Shown: piece by piece, positions 13,503 through 24,402 of the stretch
Position numbering within the stretch: the first letter of the stretch is position 1
Layout: the number at the start of each line of letters is the position of its first letter
NCBI GenBank assembly: GCA_016706545.1
Contig: JADJJK010000019.1
Span: forward strand, 112,270 to 176,269
Length of the DNA stretch: 64,000 nt
From: Myxococcales bacterium
GTDB taxonomy: Bacteria; Myxococcota_A; Polyangia; Haliangiales; Haliangiaceae
Direction: 5' to 3'
Notes under the pieces: model-generated
What the model was told of the DNA's origin: nothing
The model's database searches: none
The model's input: the letters and a program-made list of their open reading frames with translations, nothing else
Translations under genes and position numbers: made by a program

Positions 13503-14669
13503 TCACCGGTCGACGCCACACCGGGCCCGCAGCCGCTCGCGCGCCGCCAGCCCCAGCGCCAGCGCGCCTAGCGCCGCCACCGCGCGCGCTTCGCCGAGCA
13601 CCGGCGCGACCCAGGCCAGGAGCAGCGGCACCGCGAAGCCCACGTACGCCAGCGCGTAGGTCAGGCCCAGGTAGCGACCGCGCACCCGGTCTGGCACCCG
13701 CGCCGCCACGAGCTGCAGCGCCGCGGCCAGCACCGTGCCGTGCCCCACGCCCAGCAGCACGCCCGCCGCGAGCACGCCGCCGAACCAGCCGGCGCGCGCC
13801 GCGGCCAGGCCGCCGAAGATCCCCGCTGCGCCCGCCGCCAACCCCAGCGCAGGCGTCGCCCCGCGCAGCACCCGCGGCGCCAGCGCACCTGCAAACAGCG
13901 TGGTCGCGGCGACCGCGCCCACCAGCAGCGGCGCCCGCGCGCTGCCGCGCGAGACCTCGCCCGCGAAGGTCACAAACGACAGGCTGGGGAACGCGAAGAT
14001 CCACGGTGCCGCTGGCGCCACCGCGGCCAGAAATGCGCCCATCCGCATCGGCGCCCCCTCGCCGGCGGCCGGCCCCGATGCAGCCGAGCGCGACGACGAC
14101 GACGACGCGCCGGCGGTCACCGAGGCGGCCGCCGCCAGCGCGCTCGCCAGCAGCGGCAAGAGCAAGAGATACGGCGCGGAGGTCGGCGCGCCGGTGCCCA
14201 CGCCGATGGCCCCGGACGCCAGCGGCCCCAGCCCAAAGCCCAGCGACAACGCGATGCCCGTCCGCTGCGAGGCCCGCGCGCCGCCGAGCCCCAGCATCCA
14301 CGCGCTGCCAGCGCTGAACACCGCGCCCGCCCCCAGCCCCACCAGCAGCCGCCCGGCGAGCAGCGCCGCGAAGCGCTCTCGGCCCAGGAGCAGCACCAGC
14401 GTCCCGACGACGAGCAAGAGCCCACCGGGTAACAGCACCGCGCGCCGCCCCAGCCGATCGGACAGCGGCCCGCCGCGCAAGAGCCCCGGCAAGAGCCCGC
14501 AGGCGTAGACCCCAAACGCGCTGGCCACCTGCGCCGACGACAGCTCCAGCTGCGCTCGGTACGCCGGCAACAGCGCGACGAAGTGATTGGCCGCCCAGCC
14601 AGACGCCAGGAGCGCCGCGGCCACCCGCGTGGTGGGAGCGGTGAACCATCGCGGAGCATGCCGCGTCAC
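13503..14669 (-). CDS. MFS transporter
   Basis: 388 residues if started at the GTG at 14669, which places the first helix (VAAALLASGWAANHFVALLPAY) near the N-terminus as in ordinary MFS proteins. The open frame extends much further upstream, but that part is repeat-encoded low-complexity sequence. About 12 hydrophobic helices are visible. The conserved loop between helices 2 and 3 is GPLSDRLGRRAVLLPGG. A Ser-rich stretch (SSSSSRSAASG) sits in the central loop. The substrate cannot be inferred. No RBS is obvious, so the start is uncertain. Confidence 0.82.
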   Translation of the reverse strand: MTRHAPRWFTAPTTRVAAALLASGWAANHFVALLPAYRAQLELSSAQVASAFGVYACGLLPGLLRGGPLSDRLGRRAVLLPGGLLLVVGTLVLLLGRERFAALLAGRLLVGLGAGAVFSAGSAWMLGLGGARASQRTGIALSLGFGLGPLASGAIGVGTGAPTSAPYLLLLPLLASALAAAASVTAGASSSSSRSAASGPAAGEGAPMRMGAFLAAVAPAAPWIFAFPSLSFVTFAGEVSRGSARAPLLVGAVAATTLFAGALAPRVLRGATPALGLAAGAAGIFGGLAAARAGWFGGVLAAGVLLGVGHGTVLAAALQLVAARVPDRVRGRYLGLTYALAYVGFAVPLLLAWVAPVLGEARAVAALGALALGLAARERLRARCGVDR

Positions 14670-14926
14670 AGCGCCCGCCGCGGCGGCGTGGCTGGCGCTG
14701 CCGCGGATGCTCGTTCCGCGCGATGCACCAAGGGCCGCCACAGATCCAAGAGGCCGACGACGAGACAGGTGCGCCGACAACGGCGTGCAGCGGCGTGGAG
14801 CATGGGGTTGAGGATGAGCGCGAGAAGCGGCTCCTGACGCCCGCGCCTTGCGGTACCAGCAGCGGACCAAGCCTCTCATGGTCCTGCACATTATGCACGC
14901 GGACCGCCGACGACGAGCCTGACCCA

Positions 14927-15040
14927 CCATGCCAGGCCCGAGCCACCGTGCCAGGCCCGAACCACCGTGCTCGACCCAACCACCGTGCTCGACCCAACCA
15001 CCGTGCTCGACCCAACCACCGTGCTCGACCCAACCACCTG
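14927..15040. repeat. 18-bp tandem repeat array
   Basis: Six head-to-tail units. Four are near-identical copies of CCACCGTGCTCGACCCAA and two upstream variants carry CCAGGCCCGA. There are no spacers. In one frame it would encode a GGWVEH repeat, but there is no sign that it is translated. Confidence 0.85.
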
Positions 15041-15202
15041 ACCTCCACGCGCTCACCCTTGTCGTTACCTGGCGATCCGTTCCGGGTTCTGGGTTCTGGT
15101 ACAAAAACAAAAAACTCAGGGTTCTGAGAACAGCAGGGGCTGTGCGGCGGTGTGGAGAGGCGCGCTGTCCCCTCAGGCCCGCCTGCTGCACCTGGCCCTC
15201 CT

Positions 15203-15370
15203 GCGCCTCTCCAAGGGCTGTGGTCAACCGCGCCGCGTACGCGCATCGCGCCTGCCCAGGCTCGACGGGCGCGGTTGTCCACAGCCCGCCACCGTCCACA
15301 GCCCCGGGGCTTCCGCGGAGACGCGCTGCGACCTGGATCACACCACGTTTCCGCGGAGGTTTCCGCGATC
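15203..15370. repeat. dispersed structured repeat, copy A
   Basis: This block is closely similar to 52982-53176. It contains two inverted repeats. The first pairs GGCTGTGGTCAACCGC (15216-15231) with GCGGTTGTCCACAGCC (15271-15286), 15 of 16 complementary. The second pairs CTTCCGCGGAGACG (15310-15323) with CGTTTCCGCGGAGG (15346-15359). This is the organisation of a MITE/REP-like element or a structured RNA. It lies about 290 bp upstream of the DUF222-HNH gene. Confidence 0.8.
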
Positions 15371-15660
15371 TCGATCTCACGTCCCGGCTCACTCGCGTCC
15401 GCCTGCCGGACACATTCGCCAACTACAGATCTACTATTCAATATCCACATCAAACCAAACATTCCTCTTGACACCTCGCGCGCCAGCGCACCCGCCGCGC
15501 CGCCAACTCGCCGGATTCACTCCACCAGCGGCCCCTGCGCGCGCTACATCCCCATCTGCCCGCGCGCCCCACGAAAAATCGCACGGCCTGCGCTTCCGCG
15601 GCACCTGAGGCGCGCCAGGCGCGAAACCCTGCGCCGAAAATCAGCGTGCTACAAAGCCTC

Positions 15661-17550
15661 ATGCGCGAGCCTCTCTCCATCGAGGAAGTTCAAGCTTTGG
15701 GCGAACACATCGCCGAGCAAGCCGTCCACCTGGACGCCGCCATGCATCGCCTGCTGACGGACCTGCGGATGTTCGACGCGGCCGGCGGCTGGTACCGCCA
15801 GGGCTTTGGCACCTGCGCCCACTGGCTGAGCTGGCGCGTGGGCTGGGACCTTGGCACTGCGCGCGAACACCTGCGCGTGGCCAGAGCACTGCACACCTTG
15901 CCGCGAGTATCAGAGGCACTATCTGGCGGACAGATCTCGTATTCCAAGACTCGCGCCATCACGCGCGTGGCCACCGCCGCCACCGAGGTGGTGCTCCTGG
16001 GCTATGCGCAGCACTGCACCGCCAGCCAGCTCGAGACCGTGTGTCGCAAGGTGGGCGTGCTCGGCGCGGATGCCGCCAGCCGAGCCGCGCGCCCACACGA
16101 CAGCGAGCGCTACGTGGTGCACACCACGACGGCCTCGGGCATGGTGTGCGTCAAGGCGTGCCTGCGCCCCGACGAGGCCGCGCTGCTGCTTCAGGTGCTG
16201 CAGCAAGCCGCGGTGGACTGCACGCGCGAGCCGGCGGAGGCTTCCGCGGAAACGTCGGAGGCTTCCGCGGAGACGTCTGCACCTGCCGAGCGATCGACGG
16301 GCGCCTCCGCGGAGGTTGCTGACGTTTCCGCGGAAGCGCCAGCACCTGCCGAGCGATCGGCTGACGTTTCCGCGGAAGCGCAGCGCTCTTCCACCACGGC
16401 CACCACGCGCCGCCCGTACAACCGCGCCGATGGCCTGATGGCCCTGGTCCACGCCTACGCACGGGGCGGCAGCGCAGAGCGTTCGCCCGTCGAGCTGATC
16501 GTCACCGTGCCCGTGGCGCTGCTGCAGCAGTCCGCCTCGACTACCGACTCAGCCACCGGCACCACCGACTCCGCCAGCGACATCTCCTCCACCACCGATG
16601 TAACCATCGCCCCTGCCTCCTTCACCGATCGCGGCGCCTCGCTGGCGGTGGCCCTCACCGTCGAGACCGACCTTGCGCTCTCTCCGCAAGCCACCCGTCG
16701 CCTGGCCTGCGACTGCGGCCTGGTCGTCGCCACCACCGCCGCAGCTACCGCCACCGACGCCGCCCCGCTCTCCATCGGCCGGAAGACCCGCACGATCCCC
16801 GCCGCCCTCAAGCGCGCCTTGCTGCTGCGCGATCGCACCTGCCGCTTCCCGGGCTGCGATCACCGCCTCTTCCTCGAGGGCCACCACCTGCAGCACTGGG
16901 CCGACGGCGGCGAGACCAGCCTGCCCAACCTCGCGCTGCTCTGCTCGCTCCATCACGCCTACGTCCACGAGCGCGGCTATCGCATCACGCACGCTGCCAC
17001 CGGCGCGCTCGCCTTCGAAGATCCGCAAGGCCGCGCCGTCGTCCCGCTGCCGCCGCGCCCGGCGCCGCCGCTGCTCGGCTGGCCTGCGATCCGTGCCGCC
17101 AACGCCGCCTTGCCGCTGACCGCAACCACCGGCCAGTGCCGCTGGCGCGGCGAGCGCGTCGATAGCTGGGACGCCGCCGCCACGATCACGCGCATCCAGC
17201 GCCGCGCCGACGCAGCAGCCGCCCCCGCACCCTCCGCCCCCGCCGCGCCACACACCGCAGCACCAGCAGCAACCCCTCCGCCCTCATCCCCCCGCACACC
17301 GACACCACCCACCCCACCCTCGCCGCCCTCACCACCCTCATCTCTCGACGATGCCCCGCTCGACCCTGACGGCCTCCCCCTGCGCGGCCTGTGGGACGAC
17401 CTCGACCGCCACAGCGCCATCGAGCGCTGGGTCCTCGCCGAGATGGAGGCGACCGGCGTCGACCCGCTCTCCATCGGCCGCCCCTTGCCGGACCACCTGC
17501 AGCACCCGTCACAGCGTCCGTCACAGCGCCCGTCGCAGCGCCGGTCATAA
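15661..17550 (+). CDS. DUF222 / HNH endonuclease-domain protein
   Basis: About 630 residues; ATG 15661 is chosen, with GTG 15646 as the alternative and no strong RBS for either. N-terminal DUF222 (13E12-type) domain covers residues about 5-170 (LDAAMHRLLTDLRMFD, GTCAHWLSWRVG). A low-complexity linker of repeated SAE(T/V) units spans about 195-250. The HNH nuclease domain near 395-440 shows CRFPGCDHRLFLEGHHLQHWADGG, NLALLC and HHAYVHE. A Pro/Ser/Thr-rich tail follows (to about residue 560), ending in an SQRPSQRPSQRRS repeat. This family is often multicopy and associated with mobile or repeat DNA; its target is unknown. The linker DNA repeats a TTCCGCGGAA palindrome also found in the upstream dispersed repeat. 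Confidence 0.88.
   Translation: MREPLSIEEVQALGEHIAEQAVHLDAAMHRLLTDLRMFDAAGGWYRQGFGTCAHWLSWRVGWDLGTAREHLRVARALHTLPRVSEALSGGQISYSKTRAITRVATAATEVVLLGYAQHCTASQLETVCRKVGVLGADAASRAARPHDSERYVVHTTTASGMVCVKACLRPDEAALLLQVLQQAAVDCTREPAEASAETSEASAETSAPAERSTGASAEVADVSAEAPAPAERSADVSAEAQRSSTTATTRRPYNRADGLMALVHAYARGGSAERSPVELIVTVPVALLQQSASTTDSATGTTDSASDISSTTDVTIAPASFTDRGASLAVALTVETDLALSPQATRRLACDCGLVVATTAAATATDAAPLSIGRKTRTIPAALKRALLLRDRTCRFPGCDHRLFLEGHHLQHWADGGETSLPNLALLCSLHHAYVHERGYRITHAATGALAFEDPQGRAVVPLPPRPAPPLLGWPAIRAANAALPLTATTGQCRWRGERVDSWDAAATITRIQRRADAAAAPAPSAPAAPHTAAPAATPPPSSPRTPTPPTPPSPPSPPSSLDDAPLDPDGLPLRGLWDDLDRHSAIERWVLAEMEATGVDPLSIGRPLPDHLQHPSQRPSQRPSQRRS
16241..16380. repeat. TTCCGCGGAA palindrome cluster inside the HNH gene linker
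   Basis: Five copies of (G)C(T)TCCGCGGA(A/G)(A/G)CG in either orientation, near 16241, 16262, 16303, 16325 and 16366. They encode the repeated (E/D)(A/V)SAE motif of the linker. The same 10-12 bp palindrome forms the second stem of the dispersed repeat at 15310 and 53119. Confidence 0.8.
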
Positions 17551-17732
17551 CGTCCGTCGAAACCTCCGCCACCTCGCGCTAGCAGGCCTGCAGTCAACGA
17601 GGCGCCCCAGCCCTCTGCTAGCCCTCTGCTGGCCAAGGCGAGCGCATCTAGCACCGACCGCCAGCAATCACAGCGGCCCGCGCGACGCTCCGGCGCCACC
17701 GCAACGTCATCCCACTGGCCCCGTCCCGCCGC

Positions 17733-18145
17733 TCACGTCGCCGCTCCCAGCGCGGCCGCGGCCAGCGCCACCTGGGCGCCCCAGCCCACCAGGAACGCGA
17801 CCGTGCGCAGCACGGGCACGCCGCCGGTGTAGATGACGACGTGCGCCACCCGCGCGAAGAAATAGACCTCCGCGGCCAGCGCGGTTCCTGGACTCGCCGT
17901 GCCGGTGGCGTGGACCACCAGCACGAGCGGCGCGAACACCACCAGGTTCTCCACCGCGTTGGCGTGGGCCCACATCAGGCGATCGGCCCACGCCGCCTTG
18001 GGCCGCTGATCGTGGTCTGGGTTCTGCAGCGCGGCCCACGGCCCGTGCTCGCGCATGCGGTTGATGATGTACGGATCCACAAGCTGGCGGTCAGGAGCGC
18101 CGAGGCCACAAGCCACCCCAGCTCCGCGGTCAGTTGCGCAGACAT
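17733..18145 (-). pseudogene. MAPEG-family membrane protein, frameshifted
   Basis: The N-terminal part from ATG 18145 (MSAQLTAELGWLVASALLTA) and the remainder (PYIINRMREHGPWAALQNP, then three further helices ending LGAAT) lie in different frames. The switch is at GGATCC, about 18073-18078. Adding one C would give the family-like SLWIPYIINRM, so a missing C in a C-run is the simplest explanation. MAPEG proteins are about 130-residue four-helix membrane proteins related to glutathione-dependent eicosanoid enzymes. Whether the gene is truly broken or this is a consensus error cannot be told from the sequence. It is divergent from the AraC gene. Confidence 0.75.
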
Positions 18146-18291
18146 GATCATGCTCCACTTCTTGCCCGGGCGCGCCGAGCTCCGTTGACGAGCGCGACGC
18201 ACAGCGATGCGGCGCCGATGCAGGTTGCGCCTCTCCTGCAGGACGCTCTATCGTCTGAACACCTGCACTTTTATCCAATCGTCCTGCCGTC

Positions 18292-19239
18292 ATGCTGAAA
18301 CAAGATGTTCTGAGCTCAACCCTCGCCGCGCTCCGCGTCTCTGGCAGCCTGGTACTGCACCACCGGTACGCGCCGCCGTGGGCGATCGAGCTGCCCGGCT
18401 CCGCAGAGCTGGCGGCGCTCATCGGCGCCGAGCCCAGCGCGCGGGTCGTCGCCTTTCACGTCGTCGAGCGCGGCGAGCTGGAGCTGCAAGCAGGCCGCGC
18501 CCGCTGGCTGCTGGGCCCAGGTGAGCTGGCCGCTTGCTTTGGCGGCGTGCCGCACCGCCTCGGCCGCGGCCGAGGCGCCCGCCCGCAGCCGCTGTCCGAG
18601 GTCCTGCGCCGCGGCAACTCCGCCCAGCCGCGCCGCGACACCCCGGAGGTCACCCAGCTCCTGTGCGGGGTCTTTGTCTTGCGCGATCCGGCGCTCAACC
18701 CCTTGCTCGGCGCGCTGCCGTCCATCTTGCACGCCCGCTTGCTCGACGATGACCTGGAGCTGACCGGCCGCCTGCTGCAGCGCGAGCTGCGCGCGCCGCG
18801 CGCAGGCTCCTCGTTCCTCATCGACCGCGCGCTGGAGCTGCTGTGCGCGAGCCTGGTGCGACAGCGCCAGGACACCGCCGCGCAGGCGAGCGCCGGCCTT
18901 CTCCGCGCGCTGCGCGACCCCGGCCTGTGCCGCGCGCTCGAGCAGATACATCGCCAACCAGGCGAGCCCTGGACCGTGGAGACCCTCGCCGCCAGCGCTG
19001 GCCTGTCGCGCTCACGCTTCGCCGCGCGCTTCACCGAGCTCGCCGGGGAGGCCCCCATGGCCTACGTCACCCGGTGGCGCATGAACGTGGCGGCGCGCCT
19101 CCTGCGCGAGGGCCTCCTGTCAGTGGCCCAGGTCGCCTCGCAGGTCGGCTACGACAGCGTGCCGTCGTTCTGCCGCGTGTTCAAGCGCAGCCTCGGCACG
19201 CCGCCAGCGCGCTACCGCGATCAACCCCGCGCCGGGTGA
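18292..19239 (+). CDS. AraC-family transcriptional regulator with cupin-like sensor domain
   Basis: 315 residues. The N-terminal sensor region (to about 190) resembles the AraC-binding/cupin_6 type (LVLHHRYAPPWAIELPG; FHVVERGELELQ; GVPHRLG). The C-terminal double HTH (about 210-310) has LAASAGLSRSRFAARF and VASQVGYDSVPSFCRVFKRSLGTPPARYR. It probably controls the divergent MAPEG gene, since the two share a short (about 146 bp) upstream region. The effector is unknown. Confidence 0.9.
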   Translation: MLKQDVLSSTLAALRVSGSLVLHHRYAPPWAIELPGSAELAALIGAEPSARVVAFHVVERGELELQAGRARWLLGPGELAACFGGVPHRLGRGRGARPQPLSEVLRRGNSAQPRRDTPEVTQLLCGVFVLRDPALNPLLGALPSILHARLLDDDLELTGRLLQRELRAPRAGSSFLIDRALELLCASLVRQRQDTAAQASAGLLRALRDPGLCRALEQIHRQPGEPWTVETLAASAGLSRSRFAARFTELAGEAPMAYVTRWRMNVAARLLREGLLSVAQVASQVGYDSVPSFCRVFKRSLGTPPARYRDQPRAG

Positions 19240-19277
19240 ACACGCTGCTGCTGCGGCACGGCGCGCGCTAGCGTGGC

Positions 19278-20598
19278 TCACAGCTCCGGGCCCAGGCGCA
19301 CGGTGGCGATGAGCAGGTCGAGCAGGCCGGTGCCGGTGACGGCCAGGTAAGCCAGGGCCAGCGCGGCGAGGGCGCCAGCGGCCAGGTGCAGGGCGGTGCG
19401 CAGGCGGCTGGAGCGCTGCAGGCGGCGCGCCTCGACGAGGGTGGCGCCGGAGAGCCAGGACAGCGCGAGGCCGCCGGCGCAGATGAGGGACACCGCGGGG
19501 GCGATGGAGGTGTGGGCGGTGAGCGCGGCGCCGATCAGCACCACGGCCACCGGCGCCAGGTACGCCACCTCCAGCGGCGGGCGCAAGGTGCGCAGGTGCT
19601 GGCGGCGGGCGCCAGCCAAGGAGCTGGAGCAGCGACGCGACGAAGAACAGCGTACACGCGCCGAGCACGACGGCGGCGCGCGTGAGCCAGCGCTCGGTGG
19701 CGCGGCCGGTGGCGGCGCGAGCCAGCAGCTCCTCGCGGGTGACCTCATCCGCAGCGCTCGCGATGGGGAGCTGGCGCGCGAGCGCCTCTGTGAGGGCCCA
19801 GTCGCGCGCGTCGGCCGCGGCGCCGGCCAGGCCGCGCAGCGCCAGCTTGGCCTCGGCGCTGCCGGGGAAGCGCGCCATCACCAGCCGGTAGCGGCGCATG
19901 GCCTCGACCAGATCTCCGCGCGCATCGATCGTTGGATCGGAGCTGGTGATGGCGCCGCGGCGCCGCACCAGCTCCGCGCTCCACAGCAAGACCTCGGCGG
20001 CGCCGCCCCAGGTGCGCGCGGCCAGCTCATCCGCGCGGCGCAGCGCCTGAGCCAGCGGCAGGCGATCTGACGCGGCGACCAGGCGCGCGAAGTCCTGCGC
20101 CTCCGCCGTGGAGCCGCCGGTCTTGCCCACCTGCTCGCGCAGGTGGCGCGCGCGGCGCCCGGCGGCCACCGCCACCCGCGCGTCAGCGTGACGCGCCAGG
20201 ATGCGCTCGTACAAGGCGAGCGCTCGCGCCGGATCGAGCAGGCGCTCCTCGCAGGCGCGCGCGGCCAGAAACAGCGCGTCGGGCAAGGCCGCCAGCGCCG
20301 CGGGCTCGGCGCCGGCTTCTCCCGCGGCCTCGATCTCTGCGACCAGCGGCGCGACCTCGGCGTCCGCCGCGGCGGACAGCCGGTCGACTAGCTGGGACAG
20401 GGAGGCCGCGGAGATAGCCGGCGCAGCGACAGGATCTGGGCTCGGACTCGGACTCGGATTCGGAACCCCGCCCCCATCGGCGACCGGAGCTGGGCTCGGG
20501 CTCGACGTCGGCCCGGGCGTGCCGGGGCCCGGGCCTGGCTGCGCCCACGTCGCGCCGCTCACCAGCAGCCCCGCGATCGCCAGCGCCCAGCCTCTCAC
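19278..20598 (-). pseudogene. secreted/membrane TPR-like protein, frameshifted
   Basis: It starts at GTG 20598, 4 bp after the regulator stop, with signal peptide MRGWALAIAGLLVSGATWA. A Pro/Ser linker (TSSPSPAPVADGG) and an alpha-helical TPR-like region follow (ARALALYERILARHADAR; EAMRRYRLVMARFPGSAEAKLAL). A transmembrane helix is next (AAVVLGACTLFFVASLLQLL). The frame then shifts near 19613 and continues as a run of further helices (VAYLAPVAVVLIGAALTAH, TALHLAAGALAALALAYLAV) to the stop at 19278. One indel restores a roughly 440-residue protein. It is the last gene of the astA-like/regulator operon. Confidence 0.7.
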
Positions 20599-20602
20599 GT
20601 CG

Positions 20603-22053
<1,451 letters not shown>

Positions 22054-22057
<4 letters not shown>

Positions 22058-22641
22058 CGGCGATCCTCCTTGGCGGCGGGGTCGGCGGCAGACGGGTCGG
22101 CAGGTGGGACGGAGGATGGGACGGAGGATGGGGCGGCAGACGGGTCGGAGGCATCTCGCGCGGTAGCAGCCGAAGCAGCAGCCGAAGCTGATGCCGAAGC
22201 ATCCGGCGACGCCGCGCGCTCCTGATCTCGCCGCTGGCCGCGGTTCCACAGAAACGCGGCCGCGAGCACCAGCAGGCCGCCGATCCACACCATCGCCTGC
22301 TGCCCGCGCGGGCGCTCCTGCTTCACCACCAGCGGCGGCAGCTTGAGGTCCGAGGCATCGTGGAGCTGCGCGGGCTGCAGCACCATGCGGGTGGCGGGCA
22401 GATACGAGCCGGGCGCGGCGCCGTCGGCGTTGCCGCCCGCGGCCGCCGAGCCCGTCGTCGCCGAGTCCGTCGCCGAGTCCGCGACCGCCGAACCCGTCGC
22501 CGCCGAGCCCGCAGTCGCTGGCGCCTCCGCGGCTTGCGCCTGGGCCGCCGTCGGCCACGTGGCCGGGCCCCAGAACAGAATCCAGAACGAGATCAAGAAC
22601 GAGACCCAAGCTGCAGGACCCGGGCGTGAGCGGACCTTCAT
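22054..22641 (-). CDS. membrane-anchored low-complexity protein
   Basis: 195 residues. The N-terminal signal or anchor is AAWVSFLISFWILFWG. An Ala/Ser/Thr-rich segment is followed by a short conserved-looking stretch (YLPATRMVLQPAQLHDASDLKLPPLV). A second helix (MVWIGGLLVLAAAFLWN) precedes a Ser/Pro/Ala-rich tail. The start overlaps the upstream stop and the stop overlaps the regulator start (both ATGA). The family was not recognised. It may be a signalling or envelope partner of the regulator, by operon context only. Confidence 0.65.
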
Positions 22642-23240
22642 GGGGCCTCCAGCGCGTCAGCGAGGCGCTCGCAGATCTTTCGGCACGCCTCTGGGTATCT
22701 CGCGCCGATCTCGCAGGCGAGCGCGCGCACCAGGGTGAGCCGGCCCTCGGCGCGCAGGTGAGCGACCAGCGTCCCGGTCGACGGCGGCGGCAGCGCCACC
22801 CGCAGCGACGCGGCGGCGGCGGAACCGCCGGCGGCGGGCGCGGCAGGCGCGGGCGCGGCGGCCGGTGGCGCCGGGGAGAACGCCAGCGCCGCGCGCAAGC
22901 CGGCCTCCACCTCGGCGAGCTTGCTGGTGACCGTGGCCTGCACGTACACCGCGTAGCAGCGCCGCGCCGGATCTCCCCACGCCGCGGCGTGTACCAGCGT
23001 CAACCCCACCTTGCCGACGCTGCCTTGCACCGCGGCGGCGGCGTCCGCCAGCGCCGTCCAGGTGGCCGGCAGCGCCGCGACGAGCTTGGCGGGCAGCGGC
23101 GAGGCAGCAGCTCCCGCCGCAGGGGCCGCGCTGGCGCCGTCCGCCGCCGCTGGCGCAGGCCCCCAGCTGGCCGCCGCCAGCGCGCCCGCGGCCACCGCGG
23201 CAGCCAGCGCGCTTCGTCGCTTCAGCCGAACGCGATCCAC
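22638..23240 (-). CDS. secreted protein of unknown function
   Basis: 200 residues from GTG 23240, whose first 19 bases overlap the astA-like 3' end. Signal peptide AAAVAAGALAAASWGPAPAAA is followed by an Ala-rich linker, a predicted alpha/beta segment (AAWGDPARRCYAVYVQATV) and a C-terminal helix with two Cys (LACEIGARYPEACRKICERLADALE). No family was recognised. All junctions in this operon overlap or nearly do, which argues for functional coupling with the AstA-like enzyme and the sigma-54 regulator. Confidence 0.65.
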   Translation of the reverse strand: MDRVRLKRRSALAAAVAAGALAAASWGPAPAAADGASAAPAAGAAASPLPAKLVAALPATWTALADAAAAVQGSVGKVGLTLVHAAAWGDPARRCYAVYVQATVTSKLAEVEAGLRAALAFSPAPPAAAPAPAAPAAGGSAAAASLRVALPPPSTGTLVAHLRAEGRLTLVRALACEIGARYPEACRKICERLADALEAP

Positions 23241-24250
23241 ACCGGCTCCGAGGCGGTCAGCCCGAGGCGACGTTGCGTGTCAGCGGTGATGCCCACGCTG
23301 CCGTCTTCCATCATCGGAATGACGCGCGCGCCGGTGGAGCGGAAGCGCGGGCGGTCCCCCTCTCGCTCCACCGCCAGGATGGCCCAGGGCCGCTCGCTGT
23401 CGATGTCCTCCACCACGCGCGTCGTGCGCTGCGCGGCCTCGCGCACCAGGGAGATGTCGTCGGTGCGCGCCATGAAGTGCGGTCCACCGTCGAACGGATC
23501 GATCTGGTTGGCGTAGCGAAAGCCGATGCGCGTCAGCATCTTCTCCACGCCGCGCGTCTCCGGCCCCACCACGCCGATGTTGCGCCGCACGGTGTCGGGG
23601 AGCAGCTCGGTGTGGATGGGCTCGTCGGGAAACAGCGCGTTGATGAACTCCTTGTTGTCCTTGGAGATCAGATCCGCTTCCTGGTACGTGAGGCCGGTGA
23701 AGCAACGCCCCAGGTGCTCCCACAAAGGAGAGGTGCCGTCGGGCTCCAGCGGCGGCAGCAGCTCGGACAGCACCTGATCGCGAAACTCCGCGCGATGAAT
23801 CCGCATGTACAAGAAGCGGACGAACGACAGCGCCTTGCCCAGCGACTCGCTGCTGCGCCGGTACTCCGGCAACAGGATGAGGCCACCGATCTCGGTGGGG
23901 CCGTCGTAGTTGTAGCCGATGCGGAGCGTCTGATGGACAAAGTACTTGTCGAGCGTGTACGAGTAGCGCTCGTCGCGCTCGACGCGGAAGAAGATGTGGG
24001 GCGCCCGCTTGGTGCCGTGCTGCGCATAAATGATGGAGGTGCCGATGACCTTGCGCTGGGTCAGGTCCTCCAGCACGAAGAGAAACTCTCGCTCCGCCAC
24101 CGGCAGGACCTTGGAGAAGGACCGCTCCGATCGATCAAGGATGGCCTCGATGTGCTGGGTGTCAGCAGGGAGATTGACCGTGTCGAGGTGCTCGGCCACG
24201 GCCAAGACCTGAGCAGCATCCTCACGATACGATTGGCGAATTCGAAACAT
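23222..24250 (-). CDS. arginine N-succinyltransferase (AstA) family protein
   Basis: 342 residues from ATG 24250, preceded by GAGG. Family-like segments are FRIRQSYREDAAQVLAVA at the N-terminus, EIGGLILLPEYRRS, LPPLEPDGTSPLWEHLG, ADLISKDNKEFINALFP and IDPFDGGPHFMART. AstA acylates arginine (or ornithine) from succinyl-CoA in arginine catabolism. No astBCDE gene is nearby; the gene instead heads an operon of envelope proteins and a sigma-54 regulator. A non-catabolic acyltransferase role is therefore possible. Catalytic competence was not judged residue by residue. Confidence 0.87.
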   Translation of the reverse strand: MFRIRQSYREDAAQVLAVAEHLDTVNLPADTQHIEAILDRSERSFSKVLPVAEREFLFVLEDLTQRKVIGTSIIYAQHGTKRAPHIFFRVERDERYSYTLDKYFVHQTLRIGYNYDGPTEIGGLILLPEYRRSSESLGKALSFVRFLYMRIHRAEFRDQVLSELLPPLEPDGTSPLWEHLGRCFTGLTYQEADLISKDNKEFINALFPDEPIHTELLPDTVRRNIGVVGPETRGVEKMLTRIGFRYANQIDPFDGGPHFMARTDDISLVREAAQRTTRVVEDIDSERPWAILAVEREGDRPRFRSTGARVIPMMEDGSVGITADTQRRLGLTASEPVWIAFG

Positions 24251-24345
24251 GCAAACCTCGTCCCCGCGAGCTGACAGGGTAGCACGGGTGCCCAGGCCGC
24301 TGGCGCGGTCCGGCGCGCCCAAGGTGGCGAGCGCGCGCTTGCCCG

Positions 24346-24402
24346 GCGATCTCAGGGCGATCTCAGGGCGATCTCAGGGCGATCTCAGGGCAGCTCAGGG
24401 CA
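24346..24402. repeat. 11-bp tandem repeat
   Basis: Four exact head-to-tail copies of GCGATCTCAGG plus a degenerate fifth, overlapping the 3' end of the polysaccharide deacetylase gene on the minus strand. The spacing approximates one helical turn, as in other spacers of this window. Confidence 0.85.

Larger units (their letters stand above)
14670..15660. other. long repeat-rich spacer between MFS and HNH genes
   Basis: About 990 bp without a supportable gene. It contains an 18-bp tandem array (14927-15040), a structured dispersed repeat (15203-15370) and an AT-rich patch at about 15425-15475 that could hold the promoter of the DUF222-HNH gene. The open frames across it are low-complexity translations of these repeats. 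Confidence 0.6.

Noticed and set aside
14927..15040. CRISPR array
   Set aside because: Units are contiguous 18-bp repeats without unique spacers and no cas genes are nearby.
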